Position numbers and translations under genes: made by a program. Positions 1-8,247 of a stretch of 64,000 nt of DNA are shown here, piece by piece; the first letter of the stretch is position 1; the number at the start of each line of letters is the position of its first letter. Source of the DNA: Mycobacterium colombiense (GTDB taxonomy: Bacteria; Actinomycetota; Actinomycetes; Mycobacteriales; Mycobacteriaceae). Under the pieces are notes generated by a model that worked only from the letters and a program-made list of their open reading frames with translations, did not search any database and had not been told where the DNA came from. The DNA lies in contig NZ_LZSX01000091.1 in the NCBI RefSeq assembly GCF_001665835.1, forward strand, positions 1-64,000, in the 5' to 3' direction.

Positions 1-14
1 GATGTGTATCAGAG
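1..14. other. Possible sequencing-adapter remnant at the left edge
   Basis: The first 14 bases match the inner part of the Nextera transposon mosaic end (GATGTGTATAAGAG) at 13 of 14 positions, with one mismatch at position 10. Such a match exactly at the edge of a sequence is typical of untrimmed adapter at a contig end. The stop codon of the leftmost gene lies inside this stretch, so the end of that gene may be artificial. This is inference from a remembered adapter sequence; a chance match is possible but unlikely. Confidence 0.6.
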
Positions 15-1190
15 CGCGGGTGGGGGCCCGGCCGGCGGCTCGTTGGTGGGCGACGAGTTGCGCACCCCGTAGTCGCGGTACTCCGCCGAGTGGCGCGACC
101 GTGCCCGGCGACCGGAATCGCCGTACGGCGGTGGCGGCACCGGCTCGACGGGCATGCCATCCCAGGCCTCGTCGACGCCCGAATGCCGGGCACGCCGTCG
201 TCCACCGGCCGATTCCGCGGGGATATCCGCACCGGCCCAATTGCTGCCCGGCGCGCCGGGCGGCGCCCACTGGCCTTCCGCGGCGGCCGGCTGCCAGCCC
301 CGCCCCGGCCACTGCGCCTGGGGCTGCCGCTCGGGTTCCGGCTCCGGCTCGGGCTGCGGCTCCGGCTGGAACTGGGCCGCGGGCGGCGGTTGGAAACGAG
401 GCTCGAAGCGCGGCTCCGCCGGTCCCGCATACGGGGACTCCTCGGCGTACCCGGACTCTTCGGCGTACGCGGGCTCTTCGGCGTACGCCGGATCCGCGGC
501 CGGTTCGTACTGGTTACGGACCCGCTCCCGCCGGGGCGGCGGCTGCTGCCGCGGCGGAATCAGCGGCTCCTCGGGCACGTCGATGATGGCGTCGTCGGCG
601 CGGCCGGCGTTGTCCTGCGGCACCGACGTCACCCGGTCGCTGGACACCCAGTCGACCGGGCTGTCGCGGGGGTTCTCGCCGTTGCGATCCCACTCGCTGT
701 ACGCGCGCTCCGGTTGCGGCTCGGCTTCGGGCGTGCCGCCGAGGGCCGGGCGGTGTGCGAGGTCGGTGTCGAACAGGATTTCCAGGCTGGTCCGCAAGGC
801 GGAGAGTTCCGCGCGCAACTCGGCCAGATCGTCGGCGGCCTGGGCGCGCAGCTCGGAGGCCAGCTCGCGGCGCAGCTGGGACTCGACGGTCAGCTCGTAT
901 TCACGCCGGGCCGAGATCTCGCGGTCCAGCTGCAGGTCGTAGACCAGCTTGAGGTCGCGGACGCGGGACTGATCGGCGTCGCTTTGGCGCCGATAGAGCA
1001 CGGAGACGAAGGCGCCGGCGACTGCGGCCCACAGCGCCAGGATTACAGCGAGCTTGAGGAGTTCCACCCGATTGGTGAAAACCAATGCGGAACTGGCCCC
1101 CATCGCGAGGACCAGCAACGCGGTCAAGAGCACCCACCCCGGCCTGCGGCCGCCGCGCCGTACGCGGGCGCCGCGGGACAGAACGGTCAT
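9..1190 (-). CDS. Membrane protein with proline/glutamate/alanine-rich tail (Rv3604c-like)
   Basis: Protein of about 393 residues. After an Arg-rich N terminus there are two membrane segments (roughly residues 19-38 and 44-65). A charged, probably coiled-coil region with many Arg and Glu follows to about residue 130. The rest is a low-complexity tail rich in Pro, Glu, Gln and Arg. The tail holds four near-identical YAEE/YAEES units and a run of alternating Glu-Pro, so it is probably disordered and cytoplasmic. ATG at 1190 was preferred over the upstream TTG at 1217. It is the last gene of the folate operon direction and matches M. tuberculosis Rv3604c in place, size and composition. Function is unknown. 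The stop codon lies in a stretch that looks like sequencing adapter, so the last residues are doubtful. Confidence 0.8.
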   Translation of the reverse strand: MTVLSRGARVRRGGRRPGWVLLTALLVLAMGASSALVFTNRVELLKLAVILALWAAVAGAFVSVLYRRQSDADQSRVRDLKLVYDLQLDREISARREYELTVESQLRRELASELRAQAADDLAELRAELSALRTSLEILFDTDLAHRPALGGTPEAEPQPERAYSEWDRNGENPRDSPVDWVSSDRVTSVPQDNAGRADDAIIDVPEEPLIPPRQQPPPRRERVRNQYEPAADPAYAEEPAYAEESGYAEESPYAGPAEPRFEPRFQPPPAAQFQPEPQPEPEPEPERQPQAQWPGRGWQPAAAEGQWAPPGAPGSNWAGADIPAESAGGRRRARHSGVDEAWDGMPVEPVPPPPYGDSGRRARSRHSAEYRDYGVRNSSPTNEPPAGPPPAL

Positions 1191-1316
1191 GGCCTGAGAG
1201 TACCTGCGCGAGGTCAATCCGCGTGTCGCGCGGCTCCGGCGATTCTCGCGCGGGTTATCGGCGGCGTCCCCGGCAGAGTTAATCGCCCGCCGGCCGCCGG
1301 CAATCGCGGCGCGGGG

Positions 1317-1793
1317 CTAGGTTTCGGCACCCTCGCCGTGCTCAGTCGGATCCGGCGGTGATTTGCAGCAATGTTGCAGCCACAGCGCGGCAATCAGCAG
1401 CGCCAGTGCGCTGACGGCCGCGACCACGGTCCCCGAGGTGTCCTCGGCGGCGGCCCGCAACCAGGACTTGCGCGGCAGGAAGTACACCAGGATGCCGACC
1501 CACCAGCCCAGCATCACCGCACCCACCCAGGCCGATGCCTTGGCGACCATCAGGCTGCGCGCGACCGCGAGCGGGTGCAGCCAACCCGGCCCGGACCCGA
1601 TTTCGCCCTCGCTGATCCGGGCCCGCACGTAGCGCGCCCACAGCGCCTCGGCGATGGCCACCGCCAGCAGCGACAGGCCGGTCCACACCGTGATCGGCGG
1701 AAACCACCGGTAGAGGCCCTTGACCAGCAGATATCCCACAAAGGCGGCGCCGACCACCGCGGCGGTCAGGTCACGCTTGCGGGTGGGTCCCAT
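1317..1793 (-). CDS. DUF3180-type integral membrane protein (Rv3605c-like)
   Basis: Protein of 158 residues with four predicted membrane helices (around residues 9-25, 32-50, 86-105 and 122-140) and a short acidic C terminus. The start is ATG at 1793, which shares one base with the folK stop (TGATG), so translation is probably coupled to folK. The family travels with the folate genes in actinobacteria, and I recall it as DUF3180; no biochemical role is known. An ORF can be extended upstream inside folK, but that extension is Arg/Gly-rich shadow sequence and is rejected. Confidence 0.85.
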   Translation of the reverse strand: MGPTRKRDLTAAVVGAAFVGYLLVKGLYRWFPPITVWTGLSLLAVAIAEALWARYVRARISEGEIGSGPGWLHPLAVARSLMVAKASAWVGAVMLGWWVGILVYFLPRKSWLRAAAEDTSGTVVAAVSALALLIAALWLQHCCKSPPDPTEHGEGAET

Positions 1794-2341
1794 CAGGCCG
1801 TCGGCCCCTGGTCGCCCGGCGGCTTCCCGTTCGGCCGAAGGGTCAGGCCGGTCGGGCGCACGCCGTCCCGGTCGGCCGCTTCCAGCTGGGCCAGCAGACC
1901 GGCGGCCGGCTGCGGCCCGTCGGCCAGCGTCAGCTGCGCGTCCGGGTCGACATCCAGCCACGGGATGAGCACGAACGCCCGCAGGTGGGCCAGCGGATGC
2001 GGCAGGGTCAGGTTGTTCTCCCGGGAGATCACCTCGGTCTGGCCGTAGCAGGCGATCAGGTCGACGTCGAGGGTGCGCGGGCCCCAGCGCTCGCCGCGCA
2101 CGCGGCCGGCCGCCTGCTCGAACTCCTGCGCCCGACGCAGCCAGCCCTGTCCGTCGCAGGCCGGGTCGTCGGCGATCAGGACCGCATTGAGAAACGGCGC
2201 CTGGTCCACCCGGCCCCAGGGGTCGGTCTCGTACACCGGCGACACGGCGAGCACCTTGTCCCCGAGCCCGTCGACGACCGACTGCAACCGCGCCAGCCGG
2301 TCACCCAGGTTGGAGCCGATGGACAGCACTACGCGCGTCAT
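1793..2341 (-). CDS. folK: 6-hydroxymethyl-7,8-dihydropterin pyrophosphokinase
   Basis: HPPK transfers pyrophosphate from ATP to 6-hydroxymethyl-7,8-dihydropterin, giving the substrate for FolP. The 182-residue protein shows the family's SIGSNLGDR start, the Y-E-T-x-P-W-G segment, the RWGPRTLDVDL signature with the Mg-binding Asp pair, and a LPHPxAHLRAFVL segment. Its ATG overlaps the folB stop by four bases (ATGA), and its own stop overlaps the next gene, so folB, folK and the DUF3180 gene are translationally coupled. Length fits the family. Confidence 0.97.
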   Translation of the reverse strand: MTRVVLSIGSNLGDRLARLQSVVDGLGDKVLAVSPVYETDPWGRVDQAPFLNAVLIADDPACDGQGWLRRAQEFEQAAGRVRGERWGPRTLDVDLIACYGQTEVISRENNLTLPHPLAHLRAFVLIPWLDVDPDAQLTLADGPQPAAGLLAQLEAADRDGVRPTGLTLRPNGKPPGDQGPTA

Positions 2342-2739
2342 ACGAACCCGCCCGCCGGGACCACCGAACCGCGGCCGCCGCGGCGCGACCGCCGCACCAC
2401 CACCGCGACGTCGGCGAACTGCTGCGGGATCGGAGCCTGCGGCTTGTGCACCACCACCTCGACGGCGTGCACGCGTTCGTCGTCCATCACCTGGTCGGCG
2501 ATCTGGGCCCCGACGGTTTCGATCAGATTGCGCGCGGGGCCGGCCACCACGTCGGCGGCCAACTGGGCCAGCGCCCCGTAGTCGTAGGTGTCGGCCAGTT
2601 CGTCGCTGGCGGCGGCGCCGGCGAGGTCGATCCACACCATGATGTCGACGACGAAGTCCTGACCCTTGGCGCGCTCGTGGTCGAAAACCCCGTGTTGACC
2701 GCGAACCTTCAATCCGCGCAACTCGATTCGATCAGCCAT
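2338..2739 (-). CDS. folB: 7,8-dihydroneopterin aldolase
   Basis: FolB cleaves dihydroneopterin to 6-hydroxymethyl-dihydropterin and glycolaldehyde in folate synthesis. The 133-residue length equals the M. tuberculosis enzyme. The N terminus reads IELRGLKVRGQHGVFDHER, with the conserved HGV..-E pattern, and E74 of the family is matched in NLIETVGAQIAD. The conserved Lys (VVVHKPQAPI) is present. The ATG at 2739 lies inside the end of folP1 (8-base overlap); the further upstream ATG would lengthen an atypical N terminus and is not used. The C-terminal Arg/Gly-rich tail is ordinary for mycobacterial FolB. Confidence 0.96.
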   Translation of the reverse strand: MADRIELRGLKVRGQHGVFDHERAKGQDFVVDIMVWIDLAGAAASDELADTYDYGALAQLAADVVAGPARNLIETVGAQIADQVMDDERVHAVEVVVHKPQAPIPQQFADVAVVVRRSRRGGRGSVVPAGGFV

Positions 2740-3583
2740 CGTCTCCAGCCAGTTCCGTGTGCGACCCATCGGTCCAGGCCGCTACGACCTTGAGGGCGTC
2801 GACCGTGGCCCGCACATCGTGCACACGCACCCCCCAGGCCCCGTGCAATGCGGCCAGCGCGGACACCACCGCGGTGGCCGTCTCACGCCCATCGGGCGGT
2901 CGCGGCGAACCGTCGGCCCCGGCTAACAACGTACCGAGGAACCGTTTGCGCGATGCGCCCAGGAGCACCGGGATGCCGGTGGCGACCAACTGCGGCAGGG
3001 CATGCAGCAGCGCCCAATTGTGTTGTCCCGTCTTGGCGAATCCCAGTCCGGGATCGATCATCAGCTGGCCGGGGTCGACACCGGCGGACACCGCGGCGTC
3101 GACGCTGGCCAGCAGCTCGTCGCGCACCTCGGCGACCACGTCGCGGTAGTGCGGAGCCGCGTGCGGCCGCTCGGCCGACACCGAACGCCAATGCATCAGC
3201 ACCCAAGGCACTTTCGCGTCGGCCAGCAGCGGGGCCATCGCGGGATCGGCGCGGCCGCCGGACACGTCGTTGACGATCCGCGCTCCGGCGCACAGCGCCG
3301 CCCGCGCGACGTCGGCGTGCATGGTGTCGATACTGATGGTGATGCCTTGTGCAGCAAGCTCTTTGACGACGGGGACGACTCGGGATGTCTCGACGCGAGG
3401 ATCGATCCGCGTGGCACCGGGCCGGGTCGACTCTCCCCCGACGTCGACGATGTCCGCGCCTTCGGCGACCAGGGCCAAACCCTGCGCCACGGCCTTGTCG
3501 GGGTCGAGATAGCGGCCGCCGTCGGAGAACGAATCGTCAGTGACGTTCAGGACTCCCATTACCTGCACAGGCGCCAGACTCAC
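2732..3583 (-). CDS. folP1: Dihydropteroate synthase
   Basis: DHPS condenses 6-hydroxymethyl-dihydropterin pyrophosphate with p-aminobenzoate and is the sulfonamide target. The 283-residue TIM-barrel protein carries both Pfam signatures: GVLNVTDDSFSDGG near residue 10 and DVGGESTRPGA near residue 47. It also has the DPGLGFAKT and GASRKRF loops. The start is GTG at 3583, which overlaps the folE stop (GTGA). The sequence is nearly identical to the M. tuberculosis protein over these motifs, and the folE-folP-folB-folK order is conserved. The loop sequences contain no obvious resistance change that I can recognise. Confidence 0.97.
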   Translation of the reverse strand: MSLAPVQVMGVLNVTDDSFSDGGRYLDPDKAVAQGLALVAEGADIVDVGGESTRPGATRIDPRVETSRVVPVVKELAAQGITISIDTMHADVARAALCAGARIVNDVSGGRADPAMAPLLADAKVPWVLMHWRSVSAERPHAAPHYRDVVAEVRDELLASVDAAVSAGVDPGQLMIDPGLGFAKTGQHNWALLHALPQLVATGIPVLLGASRKRFLGTLLAGADGSPRPPDGRETATAVVSALAALHGAWGVRVHDVRATVDALKVVAAWTDGSHTELAGDDG

Positions 3584-4182
3584 TTACGCAGGATCAGGTC
3601 GAGCGCTTCGGCTCGAGAAGCTGCGTTGGTCTTGAACAGGCCGCGCACCGCGGAGGTGGTGGTGATCGCTCCAGGCTTGCGCACGCCGCGCATCGCCATG
3701 CACAGGTGCTCGGCCTCGACCACGACCATCACGCCGCGCGGATTGAGCTTTTTCACCAGGGCGTCGGCGATCTGGCTGGTGAGCCGTTCCTGCACCTGGG
3801 GCCGCTTGGAGTAAAGGTCGACCAGCCGCGCGATCTTGGACAGGCCGGTAACCCGGCCGTCGTCGCCCGGGATGTAGCCGACGTGGGCCACGCCGTGGAA
3901 CGACACCAGGTGGTGCTCACACGTGGAGTACAGCGGGATTTCCTTGACCAGCACCAGCTCGTCGTGATCCTCGTCGAACATGGTGTTCAGCACGCTGTCG
4001 GGGTCCGTGTAGAGCCCGGCGAACATCTCGCGGTAGGCGCGGGCGACGCGCGCCGGAGTTTCCCGCAGGCCGTCCCGGTCGGGGTCTTCGCCGATCGCGT
4101 GCAGCAACTCGCGGACCGCGGCCTCGGCGCGCTCCTGATCGAACACCCGCGTCGTGTGCATCGCGGTATTCGGCAGCGCCAT
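3580..4182 (-). CDS. folE: GTP cyclohydrolase I
   Basis: FolE converts GTP to dihydroneopterin triphosphate, the first step of the folate branch. The 200-residue protein has the family core: PLYSTCEHHLVSFHG (zinc Cys and catalytic His), GLSKIARLVDLYSKRPQVQERLT, and EAEHLCMAMRGVRKPG with the second zinc Cys. ATG at 4182 was chosen because a GGAGG ribosome site lies five bases upstream; the TTG three bases earlier would be too close. The gene starts 16 bases after the ftsH stop, so it is probably in the ftsH transcript. Confidence 0.97.
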   Translation of the reverse strand: MALPNTAMHTTRVFDQERAEAAVRELLHAIGEDPDRDGLRETPARVARAYREMFAGLYTDPDSVLNTMFDEDHDELVLVKEIPLYSTCEHHLVSFHGVAHVGYIPGDDGRVTGLSKIARLVDLYSKRPQVQERLTSQIADALVKKLNPRGVMVVVEAEHLCMAMRGVRKPGAITTTSAVRGLFKTNAASRAEALDLILRK

Positions 4183-4198
4183 CAAATCCTCCGTTTGC

Positions 4199-6625
4199 TC
4201 AGCCGTGAGCCGGCGGGTTGGACCGGCTTACGTCGTCATCCTGCCGGTCGGGCGACCCGCCCTCCGGGGCGGGTTGGCCGGGCGGCGGATACGGCGGATA
4301 CGGCGGGTAGGCGGGACGGGCCTGACCGGGGTGACCCGCGCCGCCCTGCTGACCGGGATAACTTTGCTGACCGCCCGGATGCCCCTGCTGCCCGGGGTAA
4401 CCCTGCGGGCCCGGGTAGCCGCGGGCCGGCTGCTGCCAGTAGGGCGGCTGGGCGGGCGGGTGCCAATAGGTCGGCTGTTGTTGCTGTGGCGGCCAGCCCG
4501 GCGCGCGCCAGCCGGCCGGGGCGCCGTAGTCGGGTTGGGTGGGCCCCTGCTGCTCCCCCTGACGATTGCCGCTGCCTTGAGCGCCATGAGAACCGTTGCC
4601 GCCGTTGGCGTTTCGGTCGCCCTCTACCCGGGCGGCGGCAGCGGCTTCGCTGGCCCGCGCGATGGCCGCCTTGAAGGCCGGCTCGGGGGTCGGCGGCGGC
4701 CAGGGCTCGCCGCGCTCGATGGCCAACTCGCCCGGCGTCTTGATCGGCGGTTTGTCCGACGGGATGCGGCCGCCGAAATCGTCGAACATGGTTAGCCTGG
4801 GCCGCTTTTCGACTCCGGAGAAGATGGCCTCCAGCTCGGCCCTGTGCAGGGTCTCCTTTTCCAGCAGCTGGCCCGCCAAAATGTCGAGTATGTCGCGGTA
4901 TTCGGTGAGGATCTCCCACGCCTCGGTGTGGGCGGCCTCGATCAACTTGCGGATCTCGTCGTCGATGTCGCGGGCGACCTCGTGCGAGTAGTCCGCCTGC
5001 GTCCCCATGGTGCGGCCCAGGAACGGGTCGCCATGTTCCGAACCGTATTTGACGGCACCGAGTTTCGAGCTCATCCCGAATTCGGTCACCATCGCGCGCG
5101 CGATCTTGGTGGCCTGCTCGATGTCGGAAACCGCGCCGGTCGTCGGCTCGCGGAAGACGAGTTCCTCGGCGGCGCGTCCACCCATCGCGAACACCAACTG
5201 CGCGATCATCTCCGAGCGGGTCCGCAGGCCTTTGTCCTCCTCCGGCACCGCCACCGCGTGGCCGCCGGTGCGCCCACGCGCCAGGATCGTCACCTTGTAG
5301 ATGGGCTCGATGTCGGGCATCGCCCAGGCCGCCAGGGTGTGCCCGCCCTCGTGGTAGGCGGTGATCTTCTTTTCCTGCTCGCTGATGATCCGGCCCTTGC
5401 GGCGCGGCCCGCCGATCACCCGGTCCACCGCTTCCTCCAGCGCGGCGCTGGTGATGACGGTGCCGTTCTCGCGGGCGGTCAGCAGCGCAGCCTCGTTGAT
5501 GACGTTGGCCAGGTCGGCGCCGGTCATGCCGACGGTGCGCTTGGCCAGCCCGGCGAGGTCGGCGTCCGGGCCGATCGGCTTGCCCTTGGAGTGCACCTCC
5601 AGCACCGCTTTGCGACCCGCCAGGTCGGGGTTGGACACCGGGATCTGCCGATCGAAGCGGCCGGGGCGCAGCAATGCCGGGTCCAGGATGTCCGGCCGGT
5701 TGGTGGCGGCGATCAGGATGACCCCGGCCCGTGGGTCGAAGCCGTCCATCTCGACCAGCAACTGGTTCAGCGTCTGCTCGCGCTCGTCGTGCCCGCCGCC
5801 CAGGCCCGCGCCGCGCTGGCGGCCCACGGCGTCGATCTCGTCGACGAAGATGATGCAGGGGTTGTTCTGCTTGGCCTGATCGAACAGGTCTCGGACCCGG
5901 GACGCACCGACGCCGACGAACATCTCGACGAAGTCGGAGCCCGAGATCGTGAAGAACGGGACACCGGCTTCCCCGGCGACCGCGCGGGCCAACAGCGTCT
6001 TACCGGTTCCCGGCGGGCCGTAGAGCAGCACGCCCTTGGGGATCTTGGCGCCCAGCGCCTGGTAGCGGCCGGGATTCTGCAGGAAGTCCTTGATCTCGTA
6101 GAGCTCCTCGACCGCCTCGTCGACGCCGGCGACGTCGGTGAACGTGGTCTTGGGCATGTCCTTGGAGAGCTGTTTGGCGCGCGACTTGCCGAACCCGAAG
6201 CCCATCCGGGCGCCACCCTGCATGCGGGAGAACATCACGAACAGCCCCACCAGCAGCAGTAGCGGCAGGACGTAGACCAGCAGTTCGCCCAGGATGCTGC
6301 CCTGGTTGACGACCGTGCTGACCTTCGCGTTCTTGGCGCTCAGCGCGTTGAACAGGTCGACCGCGTAGCCGCTGGGAAACTTGGTGATGACCTTGTCGGA
6401 ATTGTCGGTGTCACCATTGCCCTTCTTCAGGGTCAATCGCAGTTGCTGCTCGCGGTCGTCGATTTGCGCGCTTTTGACGTTGTCGCCGTTGATCTGGGAC
6501 ATCGCCACGGACGTGTCGACGGGCTTATAGCCGCGGGTGTCGTCGCTGAAGTAGAAGAACGACCAACCGAGCAGCACCACGACAGCAATTGCCGTGATGG
6601 TGCGAATCACGTTTTTCCGGTTCAT
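4199..6625 (-). CDS. ftsH: ATP-dependent membrane zinc metalloprotease FtsH
   Basis: FtsH extracts and degrades membrane and short-lived cytosolic proteins. The 808-residue protein has membrane helices at about residues 8-26 and 111-133 around an extracytoplasmic domain. Then come the AAA module with Walker A GPPGTGKT (203-210), Walker B IIFVDEID, and the SRH, followed by the zinc protease motif HEGGH (425-429). After the M41 domain the C terminus is a long tail rich in Pro, Gly, Gln and Tyr with YPGQQG-type units, as in mycobacterial FtsH and unlike E. coli. ATG at 6625 gives the usual MNRKNV start; a TTG one codon upstream is possible. It leads the folate operon. The espACD region that follows ftsH in M. 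tuberculosis is not here. Confidence 0.97.
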   Translation of the reverse strand: MNRKNVIRTITAIAVVVLLGWSFFYFSDDTRGYKPVDTSVAMSQINGDNVKSAQIDDREQQLRLTLKKGNGDTDNSDKVITKFPSGYAVDLFNALSAKNAKVSTVVNQGSILGELLVYVLPLLLLVGLFVMFSRMQGGARMGFGFGKSRAKQLSKDMPKTTFTDVAGVDEAVEELYEIKDFLQNPGRYQALGAKIPKGVLLYGPPGTGKTLLARAVAGEAGVPFFTISGSDFVEMFVGVGASRVRDLFDQAKQNNPCIIFVDEIDAVGRQRGAGLGGGHDEREQTLNQLLVEMDGFDPRAGVILIAATNRPDILDPALLRPGRFDRQIPVSNPDLAGRKAVLEVHSKGKPIGPDADLAGLAKRTVGMTGADLANVINEAALLTARENGTVITSAALEEAVDRVIGGPRRKGRIISEQEKKITAYHEGGHTLAAWAMPDIEPIYKVTILARGRTGGHAVAVPEEDKGLRTRSEMIAQLVFAMGGRAAEELVFREPTTGAVSDIEQATKIARAMVTEFGMSSKLGAVKYGSEHGDPFLGRTMGTQADYSHEVARDIDDEIRKLIEAAHTEAWEILTEYRDILDILAGQLLEKETLHRAELEAIFSGVEKRPRLTMFDDFGGRIPSDKPPIKTPGELAIERGEPWPPPTPEPAFKAAIARASEAAAAARVEGDRNANGGNGSHGAQGSGNRQGEQQGPTQPDYGAPAGWRAPGWPPQQQQPTYWHPPAQPPYWQQPARGYPGPQGYPGQQGHPGGQQSYPGQQGGAGHPGQARPAYPPYPPYPPPGQPAPEGGSPDRQDDDVSRSNPPAHG

Positions 6626-6762
6626 CAATCATCGGCCTTAGCGGCCAGGTCCTTCCCCGATATACACGCAGCTGAAAAAGTCCAGGCTACCGCTAGCGGC
6701 GATCGCCAGCTCCGGCAGAGCGGTCGCCACGGTCTCCTCAGTTAACGACCGGGAGTTCCCGG

Positions 6763-7176
6763 CTACTCGTAATACCGGGCCTCGAGCACGTTTCCGTCCG
6801 GATCGGCGAAGTAGTACCCCTGCGGTGCCCACCCGCGCGCGCCGAAGCTCCGGTTCAGCCGCGCGCTGGTATCCACGCCCTCGGCCTGGAGCCGCCGGTC
6901 CAACGCGTCATATTCGGACTTCGACAGCGCCAGGCAGACGTGGTTGACCGGGTGGCCGGCGCTGCCCTCGATGCGCGTCAAAGTCTCGGTCGCCGAAATG
7001 CCTTCGGTGGGCATCAAGTCGATGATGGAGTCCGCACAAATCCGCACGCTCGGGAACGGCGCGTCTCCGGCTTCGAATTCGGCGAAGCGGACCGGTTCCA
7101 GCCCGACGACGCGGGTGTAGAAGTCCATCGACGCCCGCGGGTTCCTCGTCCAGAGCACTACGTGGTCCAAGCGCAT
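6763..7176 (-). CDS. VOC-family (glyoxalase/dioxygenase fold) protein
   Basis: Protein of 137 residues. It starts MRLDHVVLWTRNPRASMDFYTRVVGLEPVR, the classical first beta-alpha-beta-beta-beta module. A second module (NHVCLALSKSEYDAL..) follows and ends in YYFADPDGNVLEARYY, the usual VOC signature with a metal-ligand Glu. Metal ligands consistent with H4, H84-like and E132-like positions are visible, so it may be a metalloenzyme, but the substrate cannot be told. ATG at 7176 was preferred to an upstream start that adds a basic stretch. It is divergent from ephA with about 100 bases between. A CCGGGA-AC-TCCCGG hairpin sits right after its stop at 6749-6762. M. tuberculosis has the esp genes here instead. 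Confidence 0.85.
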   Translation of the reverse strand: MRLDHVVLWTRNPRASMDFYTRVVGLEPVRFAEFEAGDAPFPSVRICADSIIDLMPTEGISATETLTRIEGSAGHPVNHVCLALSKSEYDALDRRLQAEGVDTSARLNRSFGARGWAPQGYYFADPDGNVLEARYYE

Positions 7177-7281
7177 CGAATCGAGTATTCCCGCCGTGCG
7201 CCTTTTCGATCGCCCACCCGGGGGGACAGTGAGACGGATTCGGGCCTTCTCAGTCAGCAATCGTTGTGCTTTGGTGAGACG

Positions 7282-8247
7282 GTGCCCCCAACCGAACGGT
7301 TAGTAGAGACCAATGGCGCGCGGCTACGGGTGACCGAAGCGGGCGACCGCGGTGCACCGGTGGTGCTCCTGGCGCACGGCTTTCCCGAACTCGCCTACTC
7401 CTGGCGGCACCAGATACCCGTCCTCGCCGACGCCGGCTACCACGTGCTGGCGCCCGATCAGCGCGGCTACGGCGGTTCGGATCGCCCGGACGCCGTCGAC
7501 GCCTACGACATTCATCAGCTGACCGCCGACCTGGTCGGACTGCTCGACGACGTCGGCGCGCAGCGCGCCGTGTGGGTCGGGCACGACTGGGGCGCCGCCG
7601 TGGTGTGGAACGCCCCGCTGCTGCACCCGGACCGGGTCGCGGCCGTCGCGGCGATGAGCGTGCCGGTGACCCCGCGCCCGCGCGTCGCGCCGACGACGGC
7701 GTGGCGCAAGACCTTCGGCGAGAACTTCTTCTACATCCTGTACTTCCAGGAGCCCGGCGTCGCCGACGCCGAGTTGAACGCCGACCCCGCCCGGGTGATG
7801 CGACGCATGATGGGCAGCCTGCGCACGTCCGGCGACAAGGCCGCGGCGCTGCGGATGGTGGCGCCCGGTCCGGAAGGCTTCATCGAGCGGCTACCCGAGC
7901 CCGACGGGCTGCCGGACTGGATAAGCCAGGACGAGCTCGACCACTACATCGCCGAGTTCACCCGCACCGGCTTCACCGGCGGCCTGAACTGGTATCGCAA
8001 TTTCGACCGCAACTGGGAGACCACTGCCGAGCTGGACGGCGTGAAGATCGCGGTCCCGTGTTTGTTCATCGGCGGCACGGCCGATCCCGTCCTGTCCTTC
8101 ACCCGCACCGACCGCGCCGCCGACGCGATCTCGGGCTCGTACCGACAGGTGATGATCGACGGCGCCGGGCATTGGCTGCAGCAGGAGCGCCCCGACGAGG
8201 TGAATGCGGCCTTACTGGAATTCCTCAACGGATTGGAGCTGCAATGA
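7282..8247 (+). CDS. ephA: Epoxide hydrolase EphA (alpha/beta hydrolase)
   Basis: Hydrolyses epoxides to diols. The 321-residue protein has the oxyanion HGFPE motif near residue 34. The nucleophile Asp lies in VGHDWGA, and the cap domain carries the Tyr residues that polarise the epoxide oxygen. The charge-relay Asp (GTADPV) and the terminal His (GAGHWLQQERP) complete the set. It aligns almost end to end with M. tuberculosis EphA (Rv3617). GTG at 7282 gives the same N terminus as EphA (PPTERLVETNG); the long upstream in-frame extension overlaps the VOC gene and is not coding. Its stop overlaps the next start (ATGA), so it is coupled to the monooxygenase gene. Confidence 0.94.
   Translation: MPPTERLVETNGARLRVTEAGDRGAPVVLLAHGFPELAYSWRHQIPVLADAGYHVLAPDQRGYGGSDRPDAVDAYDIHQLTADLVGLLDDVGAQRAVWVGHDWGAAVVWNAPLLHPDRVAAVAAMSVPVTPRPRVAPTTAWRKTFGENFFYILYFQEPGVADAELNADPARVMRRMMGSLRTSGDKAAALRMVAPGPEGFIERLPEPDGLPDWISQDELDHYIAEFTRTGFTGGLNWYRNFDRNWETTAELDGVKIAVPCLFIGGTADPVLSFTRTDRAADAISGSYRQVMIDGAGHWLQQERPDEVNAALLEFLNGLELQ

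Noticed and set aside
4844..6262. Long plus-strand ORF of 472 codons opposite ftsH
   Set aside because: It has shadow composition (Asp, Val, Arg, Gly, Gln repeats) from codon bias of ftsH, which has every family motif.
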